Of a stretch of 14,766 nt of DNA, positions 7,027 to 13,403 are shown piece by piece. The stretch comes from Bacteroidetes bacterium UBA7692 (GTDB lineage: Bacteria > Bacteroidota > Bacteroidia > Chitinophagales > LD1). The notes below the pieces were generated by a model that was not told where the DNA came from, ran no database searches, and saw only the letters and a list, made by a program, of their open reading frames with translations. The translations under genes and the position numbers were made by a program. Position 1 is the stretch's first letter. Every line of letters begins with the position of its first letter. The stretch lies in NCBI GenBank assembly GCA_002482725.1, contig DLGO01000160.1, forward strand, positions 1 through 14,766, written 5' to 3'.

Positions 7027-7551
7027 ATGAGATATTACCTCATTATTTTATTAAGCTTCACCGCAATGGTTGGCTTTGCGCAGAAAAAAGCCAGCGTATG
7101 CAAGTCTGTAGACGAGGTTATAAAAAAGACCTTTGATGCGCTGAATAGCCGCAACCAAAAGCAATTTCTCTCTTTAGTGAAGCCTGATGTAGTGCTGGAG
7201 GGCTTGCAGATAGAATTGGAAAATGATACATCGCTGGTAGAAGAATATGGCCCCTTCTACAAACACCCTAAACAGATACTTGTATTGGCCAAACACAACT
7301 TCGGTAACATAATAAAGGAACTGAACAAGGTAGGAAAAAACAAAAGCACTGTACTGGAGCTAATAGACTATGAAATAGTGTACAAAACTTCAGACCCAAC
7401 CTACAGACAATACGACATAGACCTTACTGTAAAAATTAGTGATATCATATTTCATTTTGGCACTTATGTTTTCCAGTCGGGCAGGCAATACTCTATGCTG
7501 GTACCGCTTTACGAAACAGAGGAAGCAGACGAGTTTGATACAGAATTGTAG
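7027..7551 (+). CDS. Secreted protein of unknown function (174 aa)
   Basis: Signal peptide at residues 1-19 (MRYYLIILLSFTAMVGFAQ). A mature domain of about 155 residues follows with CKSVDEVIKKTFDALNSRNQKQFLSLV, an opening helix like that of NTF2-like proteins. Alternating strand-like segments come next (YRQYDIDLTVKISDIIFHFGTYVF), and the tail is acidic (ETEEADEFDTEL). No catalytic motif is evident. It could be another NTF2-fold secreted protein, but that is a guess from the first helix only. It sits 30 bases before the SIMPL protein gene on the same strand with no terminator between, so the two may be co-transcribed and act together in the periplasm. Confidence 0.78.
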   Translation: MRYYLIILLSFTAMVGFAQKKASVCKSVDEVIKKTFDALNSRNQKQFLSLVKPDVVLEGLQIELENDTSLVEEYGPFYKHPKQILVLAKHNFGNIIKELNKVGKNKSTVLELIDYEIVYKTSDPTYRQYDIDLTVKISDIIFHFGTYVFQSGRQYSMLVPLYETEEADEFDTEL

Positions 7552-7581
7552 AAATTAAATTATATACCATAAACAACAAAA

Positions 7582-8313
7582 ATGAACATCAACCTACACT
7601 CAGCCAAAGCATCCATTGTTGGAATTGCCCTGCTTATATCGCTACATAGCCATAGCCAGCAACCAGTAAAGGCTCCTGAGGAAAGACCGTATATAGAAGT
7701 AACAGGCCGTGCAGAAAATGAAGTAGTGCCCGATGAAATCTATATAAGCATAGTGATAAGGGAGAAGTACGTAAACAAGGAAAAGATAACCATAGAAAGC
7801 CAGGAAGAGAAGCTAAAAAATGCCGTAAAGGGTGTGGGCATCAGCCTTAGCAACCTTTACCTGTCGGATGCCAACGCGGATTATGTAAGGGTAAGGTGGC
7901 GTACCAAGGATGTGCTGACCCAAAAGGATTATACTCTGAAAGTAGCAAGCGCTACCGAGGTGAGCGAAATATTCAAGCAACTGGACATGCTAGAAATAAA
8001 GGATGCCTATATAGCACGCGTAAACCACAGCAAAATAGATAGCCTGAAAAAGGATATGAGGATACAGGCAATAAAAGGCGCAAAAGCAAAGGCGGATTAC
8101 CTGTTGAACGCCATCGGCGAGGAAGTAGGCAAACCGATATTTATTAGTGAAAGCGCTTCTTCGCAGGCACATGAAACAATGGGAATGAACAATATACCCG
8201 GTGTTAGAATGATAGGTGAAAAATATGAGGATCTTATCGACCCTACCTCAGTTATCAAATTCAAAAAGATAATGATAGAAGCAACAGTATATGTCAGATT
8301 TGGGATTAAGTAG
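7582..8313 (+). CDS. SIMPL (DUF541) domain periplasmic protein
   Basis: A 243-residue protein with an N-terminal signal peptide (about 1-26, ending SHSQ). From residue 37 it carries YIEVTGRAENEVVPDEI, the opening strand of the SIMPL/DUF541 domain. After it come a heptad-like KEKITIESQEEKLKNAVKGVGI, LTQKDYTLKVASATEVSEIFKQLDML, then IQAIKGAKAKADYLLNAIGEEVGKPIFISE, and the closing strand IMIEATVYVRFGI. The alanine/lysine helix before LLNAIGEEVGK is a family hallmark. Relatives include E. coli YggE, tied to oxidative-stress tolerance, and Brucella BP26, an outer-membrane-associated oligomer. The biochemical role is not settled. Length agrees with the family (about 230-260). Confidence 0.9.
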   Translation: MNINLHSAKASIVGIALLISLHSHSQQPVKAPEERPYIEVTGRAENEVVPDEIYISIVIREKYVNKEKITIESQEEKLKNAVKGVGISLSNLYLSDANADYVRVRWRTKDVLTQKDYTLKVASATEVSEIFKQLDMLEIKDAYIARVNHSKIDSLKKDMRIQAIKGAKAKADYLLNAIGEEVGKPIFISESASSQAHETMGMNNIPGVRMIGEKYEDLIDPTSVIKFKKIMIEATVYVRFGIK

Positions 8314-8386
8314 CGTAAATATGTTTCAGTTGCTATTTGGAGAATATTATGTATTATTAAAAACTACAAACTAAACATCCAAAGAC

Positions 8387-8974
8387 ATGGCAAACTTCTT
8401 CGATTCCAACAGCTACTTTATTGACGAAAAGGTAAACCTTTTCAAATTTGAAAACGCATATAACGTGTACAACGACGGCGGCCAAAAGATAGGCGCCATA
8501 AAGCAAAAACTAACCACGGGGCAGAAGGCGTTAAGGCTATTGCTGAACAAAGCCATGCTGCCCTTCCTATTGGAAATAAAGAATACTGATGACAGGGTCG
8601 AGGCTTCTATATCGCGCGGGTGGACGTTCTGGATGTCTAAGATAGTAATAGCAGATGCTAACGGTACGCCTATTGGCTCTATACAGCAGAAGTTCAAGCT
8701 GTTTAAACCTACTTTCAAAATCTTCAATGCCGAAGGTGTGCAGATAGCAGAAATAACCGGCGACTGGAAAGCGTGGAACTTTACCATAAGCGACAACACC
8801 AACAATGCAATCGGCACCATCTCTAAAAAATGGGCAGGCGCCATGAAAGAGATATTTACTACTGCAGATAAGTACAACGTAACCATAGACCCAACCTACG
8901 CTAACAAAGAGAATAAGATTGCTATACTGGCAGGGGCAATTACTATTGATATGGTGATGAAGGAGAGTAAGTAG
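8387..8974 (+). CDS. LURP-one-related / phospholipid scramblase-like protein
   Basis: A 195-residue protein. The order NSYFIDEKVNLFKFENAYNVYN, GQKIGAIKQK, then FLLEIKN, VEASISRGWTFWMSKIVIADANGTPIGSIQQKF, FKIFNAEGVQIAEITGDWKAWNFTI and IGTISKKWAG is the two-fold repeat of the Tubby-C/LURP-one fold. Each half has a strand pair around a 'G-x-x-I-G-x-I' turn and a 'W' strand. It is most like bacterial proteins named phospholipid scramblase-related. The C-terminal IAILAGAITIDMVM is a short hydrophobic helix, which in scramblases lies near the membrane. No signal peptide. Actual scrambling activity is unproven for bacterial members. The gene ends three bases before the higA remnant. Confidence 0.82.
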   Translation: MANFFDSNSYFIDEKVNLFKFENAYNVYNDGGQKIGAIKQKLTTGQKALRLLLNKAMLPFLLEIKNTDDRVEASISRGWTFWMSKIVIADANGTPIGSIQQKFKLFKPTFKIFNAEGVQIAEITGDWKAWNFTISDNTNNAIGTISKKWAGAMKEIFTTADKYNVTIDPTYANKENKIAILAGAITIDMVMKESK

Positions 8975-8977
8975 GAT

Positions 8978-9234
8978 ATGAAAAGGTTAAACAATATTCA
9001 CCCTGGCCTTATCCTAAAGACAGAGTTTCTTCTGCCCTTAGGTCTGGATGCATACAAACTTTCAAATGATATTAATGTTTCCCGAAGTAATGTTACGCCA
9101 TAGTAAATGGCGATAGGAAAATTACCGTAAACATCGCGTTAAGGTTATCCAAATACTTTGGCAATAGCCCCAAGTTTTGGTTAGGTCTGCAGCATGATTT
9201 TGATTTAGAAAACCTTTCCGGAAATAATCCTTAA
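8978..9234 (+). pseudogene. higA: HigA-family antitoxin (XRE HTH), broken by a one-base frameshift
   Basis: From the ATG at 8978 the frame reads MKRLNNIHPGLILKTEF, then LLPLGLDAYKLSNDINVSRSNV, and stops at the TAG at 9101-9103. In the frame one base back, AIVNGDRKITVNIALRLSKYFG continues from 9097, then NSPKFWLGLQHDFDLE, to the TAA at 9232-9234. Joined, the two give a full HigA: the HPG(E/x)IL opening, the HTH with V-x-x-x-x-V-x-x-I-V-N-G, and the F-W-L-x-L-Q end. One base is missing near 9096, so the recognition helix is cut. HigA antitoxins neutralise the HigB ribosome-dependent mRNase and repress their operon. No HigB gene is adjacent (the upstream gene is the LURP-one-like gene, three bases away). 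The ATPase gene starts 12 bases after the stop. An older orphan regulator, or an assembly error, are the alternatives. Confidence 0.85.
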
Positions 9235-9246
9235 TCCTATATTAAA

Positions 9247-11025
9247 ATGATAAAATTAAAGCTTATAGAAAAACTTGGTCCACTTAAGGAAATAAGGCAA
9301 ACAGTTCCAAATTTCACTGTAATCACAGGTTTAAATGGTGTAGGAAAATCTTACTTCCTATTAGGAATAAACAACGGTAAAATTTATAGTGAACATGATA
9401 ATGGCAACCAGATTATGTTCAGAAAATATGTTTCTAATTCAGACTTATCCCCAAGAAACAATATATCGACTTCTGAAGATCATCTTTATCGACTTCAGGA
9501 AGATTTATGGAATAGATTTGATGATATTAAACGTAATCGGATTGAAAAAGCACAATTATCAGTACAGCCATTAAACTCTTCGGAAATAAGAGTTTTTAAT
9601 ATCATAGCCAAAGAATCCGGAAAAAAGATAGAAGATTTAACAGAAGAAGAATTCTTTCTTCATTATCCTGTTAAAGATGGATTAACAACCATTGATATTT
9701 TTCAAAATGATTTTTCAAAAATATTTAAGCGATACAATGACAAACTAATTGAAAATGAGTTTAGTCAATACTTACATGAAAAGAAAGATAAAGAGATTTC
9801 TTTTTTGAGTGATACTGATTTCATCAAACGCAATGGCCCTAAGCCCTGGGAAGTTTTAAATAATATTTTGGCTAGTTTTAATTTAGATTATGAAGTGAGT
9901 TACCCTTCATTGTCTAATAAAAAAGTTCCTTTTGAAGCGCAGTTAATAAACAAAAAAAATAAAACGACATTCGGTTTTGCATGGTTATCTTCAGGAGAAA
10001 AAGTAATGCTATCTCTGGCACTAGCAATGTACAATTACTCAACAGAAGAAATACAATTCCCAGAATTACTACTTATGGATGAACCAGATGCATCACTTCA
10101 TCCATCTTTAATAAAACAGTTTTTAAATATAATACAAACAGTGTTTGTAGAAAAATTTAAACTAAGAGTGATTATAACTACGCATTCTCCCACAACCGTA
10201 GCATTAGCTCCAGACGAATCACTTTTTGTTATAAATAAAAATGTTCCCCAAATTGAAAAGATATCAAAAGATAAAGCCCTAAAAATTCTTACAACAGGAG
10301 TTCGCTCCTTGAGTATTGATTATGAGAATAGACGGCAAATTTTTGTCGAGAGTAAGATTGATTCAGCCATTTATGAAAATATTTACAACAAGTTAAGTGA
10401 TAAATTATCGCCTGAAGTGTCTTTAAATTTCATCTCTTCCGGCTCAAAAGGTTCTGGAAGCAGCAATCAAGTTAACGATATTGTAACAACATTGAGGAAC
10501 TATGGGAATAAGTCAATTTTTGGAATCATTGATTGGGATCAAAAGAACCAACATACTGACTCCATATTAATATTAGGCAAAGGAAAAAGATATAGCTTAG
10601 AAAATTACATTTTTGATCCGTTGCTTCTAGCATATTATTTGTTTAGGGAAAAAATCTTATCAAGGCAAGACTTAAATCTAAAAAACAATGAAACCCTTGT
10701 TGATTTTAAAAAATTGAAGAAAAATGAAATCGAATTTATTGTCAATATTTTACTGACTAAGATTAAAACTAAAATTAAAGAAACAAATAACGATTTAGCA
10801 GATGTAAAGTACATAAATGGCTTAGAGATTCAAGTCCCCAAATGGTACTTATTACACAATGGACATGAACTAGAAGATTACATTAAAACAACTTTCCCAG
10901 AATTGAAAAAACATAATCGAGATGGTGGATTAAAAATGGAAATGATCAATAAAAGTTTTGATGACATCCCTGAATTTATTCCAGTTGACTTTCTTGATCT
11001 CTTTAGATCAATTCAAGAAAACTAA
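9247..11025 (+). CDS. AAA/ABC-type ATPase with C-terminal TOPRIM-like domain (candidate defence protein)
   Basis: A 592-residue protein. ATPase core: Walker A GLNGVGKS (28-35), a long helical insertion with charged heptads (about 75-185), the ABC-type signature LSSGEK (247-252), Walker B LLLMDEPD (274-281) with Glu279, and the H-loop His313 in TTHSPT. This is the SMC/RecF-like ATPase class of OLD and AAA_15 proteins. From about 362 a second domain begins: IFVES (Glu368), then GIIDWD (426-431, Asp429 and Asp431) and RYSLENYIFDP (448-458), with NGHELEDYI (538-546) later. The E...DxD...EN order is that of TOPRIM-like nuclease domains, closest in style to DUF4435. Such pairs act in anti-phage systems (OLD, Gabija GajA, PARIS AriA/AriB). 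The coding region is much more AT-rich than its neighbours (12/60 G+C at 10681-10740, against 31/60 at 1081-1140). It is probably cytoplasmic and probably transferred. The defence role is inference. Confidence 0.82.
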   Translation: MIKLKLIEKLGPLKEIRQTVPNFTVITGLNGVGKSYFLLGINNGKIYSEHDNGNQIMFRKYVSNSDLSPRNNISTSEDHLYRLQEDLWNRFDDIKRNRIEKAQLSVQPLNSSEIRVFNIIAKESGKKIEDLTEEEFFLHYPVKDGLTTIDIFQNDFSKIFKRYNDKLIENEFSQYLHEKKDKEISFLSDTDFIKRNGPKPWEVLNNILASFNLDYEVSYPSLSNKKVPFEAQLINKKNKTTFGFAWLSSGEKVMLSLALAMYNYSTEEIQFPELLLMDEPDASLHPSLIKQFLNIIQTVFVEKFKLRVIITTHSPTTVALAPDESLFVINKNVPQIEKISKDKALKILTTGVRSLSIDYENRRQIFVESKIDSAIYENIYNKLSDKLSPEVSLNFISSGSKGSGSSNQVNDIVTTLRNYGNKSIFGIIDWDQKNQHTDSILILGKGKRYSLENYIFDPLLLAYYLFREKILSRQDLNLKNNETLVDFKKLKKNEIEFIVNILLTKIKTKIKETNNDLADVKYINGLEIQVPKWYLLHNGHELEDYIKTTFPELKKHNRDGGLKMEMINKSFDDIPEFIPVDFLDLFRSIQEN

Positions 11026-11035
11026 AAATGAAAGC

Positions 11036-11075
11036 AAAAAAAGCCCCCAACACTCACGCGCTGGGGGCTTTTTTT
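11036..11075. terminator. Bidirectional terminator between the ATPase gene and groEL
   Basis: A 14-bp perfect stem (11036-11049 with 11062-11075). It is seven A, then GCCCCCA on one arm and TGGGGGC then seven T on the other, around a 12-base loop. It reads as a strong intrinsic terminator on both strands: 10 bases after the ATPase stop on plus, and 19 bases after the groEL stop on minus. Confidence 0.93.
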
Positions 11076-11094
11076 ATTTATTGCTAGGGATGGC

Positions 11095-12738
11095 TTAGTA
11101 CATACCGTCCATGCCGCCCGGCATTCCGCCGTGCATAGCACCACCTGCTGCTTTTTTATCTTCAGGCTTGTCTACTATTACCGCTTCGGTAGTCAATAGC
11201 ATAGCTGCGATAGACGCTGCATTTTCCAATGCTATACGGCTCACTTTAGTAGGGTCTATAACACCTGCTTTTTTCAAGTCTTCGTATACATCTGTACGGG
11301 CATTGTAACCGAAGTCACCTTTGCCTTCGCGTACTTTCTGTACCACGATAGAACCTTCCAAACCAGCATTTGCTACTATTGTGCGCAATGGCTCTTCTAT
11401 AGCACGTTTCACGATCTGGATACCTGTGTTCTCATCATCGTTGTCGCCTTTCAGTTTTTCCAAAGCACCCTGTGCGCGGATGTAAGCTACACCACCGCCC
11501 GGTACTATACCTTCTTCTATAGCAGCGCGGGTAGCGTGCAATGCATCGTCTACACGGTCTTTTTTCTCTTTCATTTCCACTTCGGTAGGGGCACCTACAT
11601 ATATAACTGCCACACCTCCGCTCAACTTAGCCAAGCGCTCCTGCAATTTCTCGCGGTCGTAGTCTGAAGTTGTTTTCTCTACCTGAGAGCGGATTTCGCT
11701 GATACGTTTCTGGATTTCTTCTTTATCACCTTTACCGTTTACTACAGTAGTGTTGTCTTTGTCTATTACCAGTTTCTCTGCTTGTCCAAGGTAAGACAGG
11801 TCAGCATTCTCCAGTTTGTAGCCAAGCTCTTCGCTGATAGCTATACCACCTGTAAGGATAGCAAGGTCTTTCAGCATTTCTTTCCTGCGGTCGCCAAAGC
11901 CAGGGGCTTTAACAGCAGCAATTTTCAAAGTGCCACGCAATTTGTTCACTACAAGTGTAGCAAGCGCTTCGCCTTCTACTTCTTCAGCTATGATCAAAAG
12001 CGGACGGCCTGTTTGTGCTACTTTCTCCAATATCGGAAGTATCTCGCGCATATTGCTGATCTTTTTGTCGTAGATCAACACCAAAGCGTTTTCCAACTCT
12101 GCCTGCATGCTCTCTGCATTGGTAACAAAGTACGGAGAAAGGTAACCACGGTCGAATTGCATACCTTCTACTACGTCTACATAAGTATCAGTACCTTTTG
12201 CTTCTTCTACAGTGATAACACCTTCTGTAGTAACACGCTGCATAGCATCTGCAATCATTTTGCCGATTTCGAAGTCGTTGTTTGCAGAGATAGTAGCGAT
12301 CTGCTCTATTTTCTTAGTGTCCTTACCTACATTTTCAGATATAGATTTAAGGTGCTCTACGATGCTGCGTACAGCTTTGTCGATACCGCGTTTCAAATCC
12401 ATAGGATTTGCACCCGAAGACAAGGTTTTAAGGCCCGGTCCTATGATAGCCTGTGCCAATACAGTAGCAGTAGTAGTACCGTCACCTGCCAGGTCAGCTG
12501 TTTTAGAAGCTACCTCTTTGGTCATTTGCGCACCCATATTCTCGATAGGGTCTTCCAATTCTATTTCTTTAGCTACCGATACACCGTCTTTGGTGATTTG
12601 TGGTGCACCGAATTTTTTGTCGATAACCACGTTACGACCTTTAGGGCCCAGGGTAACTTTTACGGCATTTGCCAATTTGTCTACACCGACTTTTAACTTG
12701 TCGCGTGCGTCTTTTTCAAACACTATCATCTTAGCCAT
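11095..12738 (-). CDS. groEL: Chaperonin GroEL (60 kDa, Hsp60)
   Basis: A 547-residue protein read on the minus strand. The start is the ATG at 12736-12738 (MAKMIVFEKDARDKL). An upstream in-frame ATG at 12786 would add 16 residues unlike any GroEL, so it is rejected. Seen: VTLGPKGRNVV (28-38), the ATP-binding GDGTTT (85-90, with Asp86 and the threonines of the nucleotide site), ILEKVAQTGRPLLIIAEEVEGEAL in the apical domain, the CPN60 signature region AAIEEGIVPGGG, and the GGM-rich tail ending GGMPGGMDGMY. GroEL forms the double-ring folding chamber with the GroES lid in the cytoplasm and is essential in most bacteria. It is second in groES-groEL, 87 bases downstream of groES, with its terminator at 11036-11075. 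Confidence 0.98.
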   Translation of the reverse strand: MAKMIVFEKDARDKLKVGVDKLANAVKVTLGPKGRNVVIDKKFGAPQITKDGVSVAKEIELEDPIENMGAQMTKEVASKTADLAGDGTTTATVLAQAIIGPGLKTLSSGANPMDLKRGIDKAVRSIVEHLKSISENVGKDTKKIEQIATISANNDFEIGKMIADAMQRVTTEGVITVEEAKGTDTYVDVVEGMQFDRGYLSPYFVTNAESMQAELENALVLIYDKKISNMREILPILEKVAQTGRPLLIIAEEVEGEALATLVVNKLRGTLKIAAVKAPGFGDRRKEMLKDLAILTGGIAISEELGYKLENADLSYLGQAEKLVIDKDNTTVVNGKGDKEEIQKRISEIRSQVEKTTSDYDREKLQERLAKLSGGVAVIYVGAPTEVEMKEKKDRVDDALHATRAAIEEGIVPGGGVAYIRAQGALEKLKGDNDDENTGIQIVKRAIEEPLRTIVANAGLEGSIVVQKVREGKGDFGYNARTDVYEDLKKAGVIDPTKVSRIALENAASIAAMLLTTEAVIVDKPEDKKAAGGAMHGGMPGGMDGMY

Positions 12739-12786
12739 GATTCTTACTTTTTTGTTTTTAGTATAATTTGATTTGGGAACTAACAT

Positions 12787-12805
12787 GCCCGCATATTCCG
12801 CAGGC
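12787..12805 (-). promoter_or_regulatory. Hairpin in the groES-groEL spacer
   Basis: On the minus strand GCCTGC and GCGGGC pair over six bases (one G-U) around a 7-base loop, 20 bases after the groES stop and 48 bases before the groEL start. There is no T-run, so it is unlikely to terminate. Hairpins in this spacer are known mRNA-processing or stability sites in some bacteria; that role here is inference. Confidence 0.4.
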
Positions 12806-12825
12806 CAATCATTAAAATTGAAAAA

Positions 12826-13104
12826 TTAAACGATTGCGAAGATGTCGCTTTCGCGCATGATCAGGTATTCAACACCATCTACTTCTATCTCTGTACCAGA
12901 GTATTTACCGTACAATACAGTATCACCGGCTTTTACAGATGTAGGTTCGTCTTTTTTACCAGGGCCGGCCGCTATAACTGTGCCGCGCTGTGGTTTTTCT
13001 TTAGCTGAATCCGGTATATACAATCCGCTTGCGGTTTTTGTTTCTGCAGTTGCCGGTTTCACCAGTACTCTGTCTTGTAGGGGAGTTACTTTAATGTCGC
13101 TCAT
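12826..13104 (-). CDS. groES: Co-chaperonin GroES (10 kDa, Hsp10)
   Basis: A 92-residue protein from the ATG at 13102-13104 (MSDIKVTPLQDRVLVKP). The longer in-frame start at 13131 would add nine residues not found in the family and would run through a palindrome, so it is not used. Seen: the N-terminal PLQDRVLVKP; the mobile loop around TASGLYIPDSAKEKP, which binds GroEL; GTVIAAGPGK, the roof beta-hairpin region; VKAGDTVLYGKYSGTEIEVDG; and the C-terminal YLIMRESDIFAIV. Length is the usual 92-97. GroES forms the heptameric lid on GroEL. It is first in the operon, with groEL 87 bases downstream. Confidence 0.97.
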   Translation of the reverse strand: MSDIKVTPLQDRVLVKPATAETKTASGLYIPDSAKEKPQRGTVIAAGPGKKDEPTSVKAGDTVLYGKYSGTEIEVDGVEYLIMRESDIFAIV

Positions 13105-13403
13105 TTGTGTATTAATATTTGTGTTAAACAATTAATTGTTGTGCTTGCCTTATAACACTATTTGTGCCAAAGCGCCTAAACGCACTTTTTGACAGATTAA
13201 ACTGCCATATTTTTCGCAAATAAAGCGATAGTGACTGACAAGATTTCAGACAAGTTATTAAGATAAAGTATTATGCAATTGCAAATACTATAAATAAATG
13301 ACTATAAAATCAATATAATCAAGTCTTTATAAAGCTAAACCAGTGATGATGTTTTGTGGATATTACCACTCCTCTTTTGGCAGGAAGAACCTTTAACAAA
13401 TCC
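13105..13403. promoter_or_regulatory. Upstream region of groES and tail-side gap of the peptidase gene (299 bases, no gene)
   Basis: No ORF worth calling. It should contain the groESL promoter, on the minus strand. I see no CIRCE element (TTAGCACTC-N9-GAGTGCTAA). Present are a 14-bp palindrome (13127-13140), a one-mismatch TAnnTTTG box on minus at 13224-13217 (TTTATTTG), and a direct repeat GACAAG at 13237-13242 and 13249-13254 (12-base period). No -33 element is at good spacing, so the promoter is not firmly placed. No strong terminator is seen next to the peptidase stop at 13404. Confidence 0.4.
13127..13140. promoter_or_regulatory. 14-bp perfect palindrome in the groES leader
   Basis: AACAATTAATTGTT is its own reverse complement and lies 22 bases upstream of the groES ATG, where a repressor or a leader structure could control the operon. 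Around one such palindrome is expected by chance in a window of this size, so its placement is the main argument. Confidence 0.3.

Noticed and set aside
8413..8886. Minus-strand ORF (157 codons) opposite the LURP-one-like gene
   Set aside because: The plus-strand frame has clear family features; the antisense frame has none.
8960..9246. A HigB toxin gene beside the higA remnant
   Set aside because: The upstream gene ends three bases before higA and is of another family; no HigB-like frame exists in the gap or downstream.
11782..12696. Long plus-strand ORF (304 codons) opposite groEL
   Set aside because: It is a frame shadow of the strongly conserved groEL; its translation is rich in Phe, Tyr, Ser and Cys, as expected from antisense codons.
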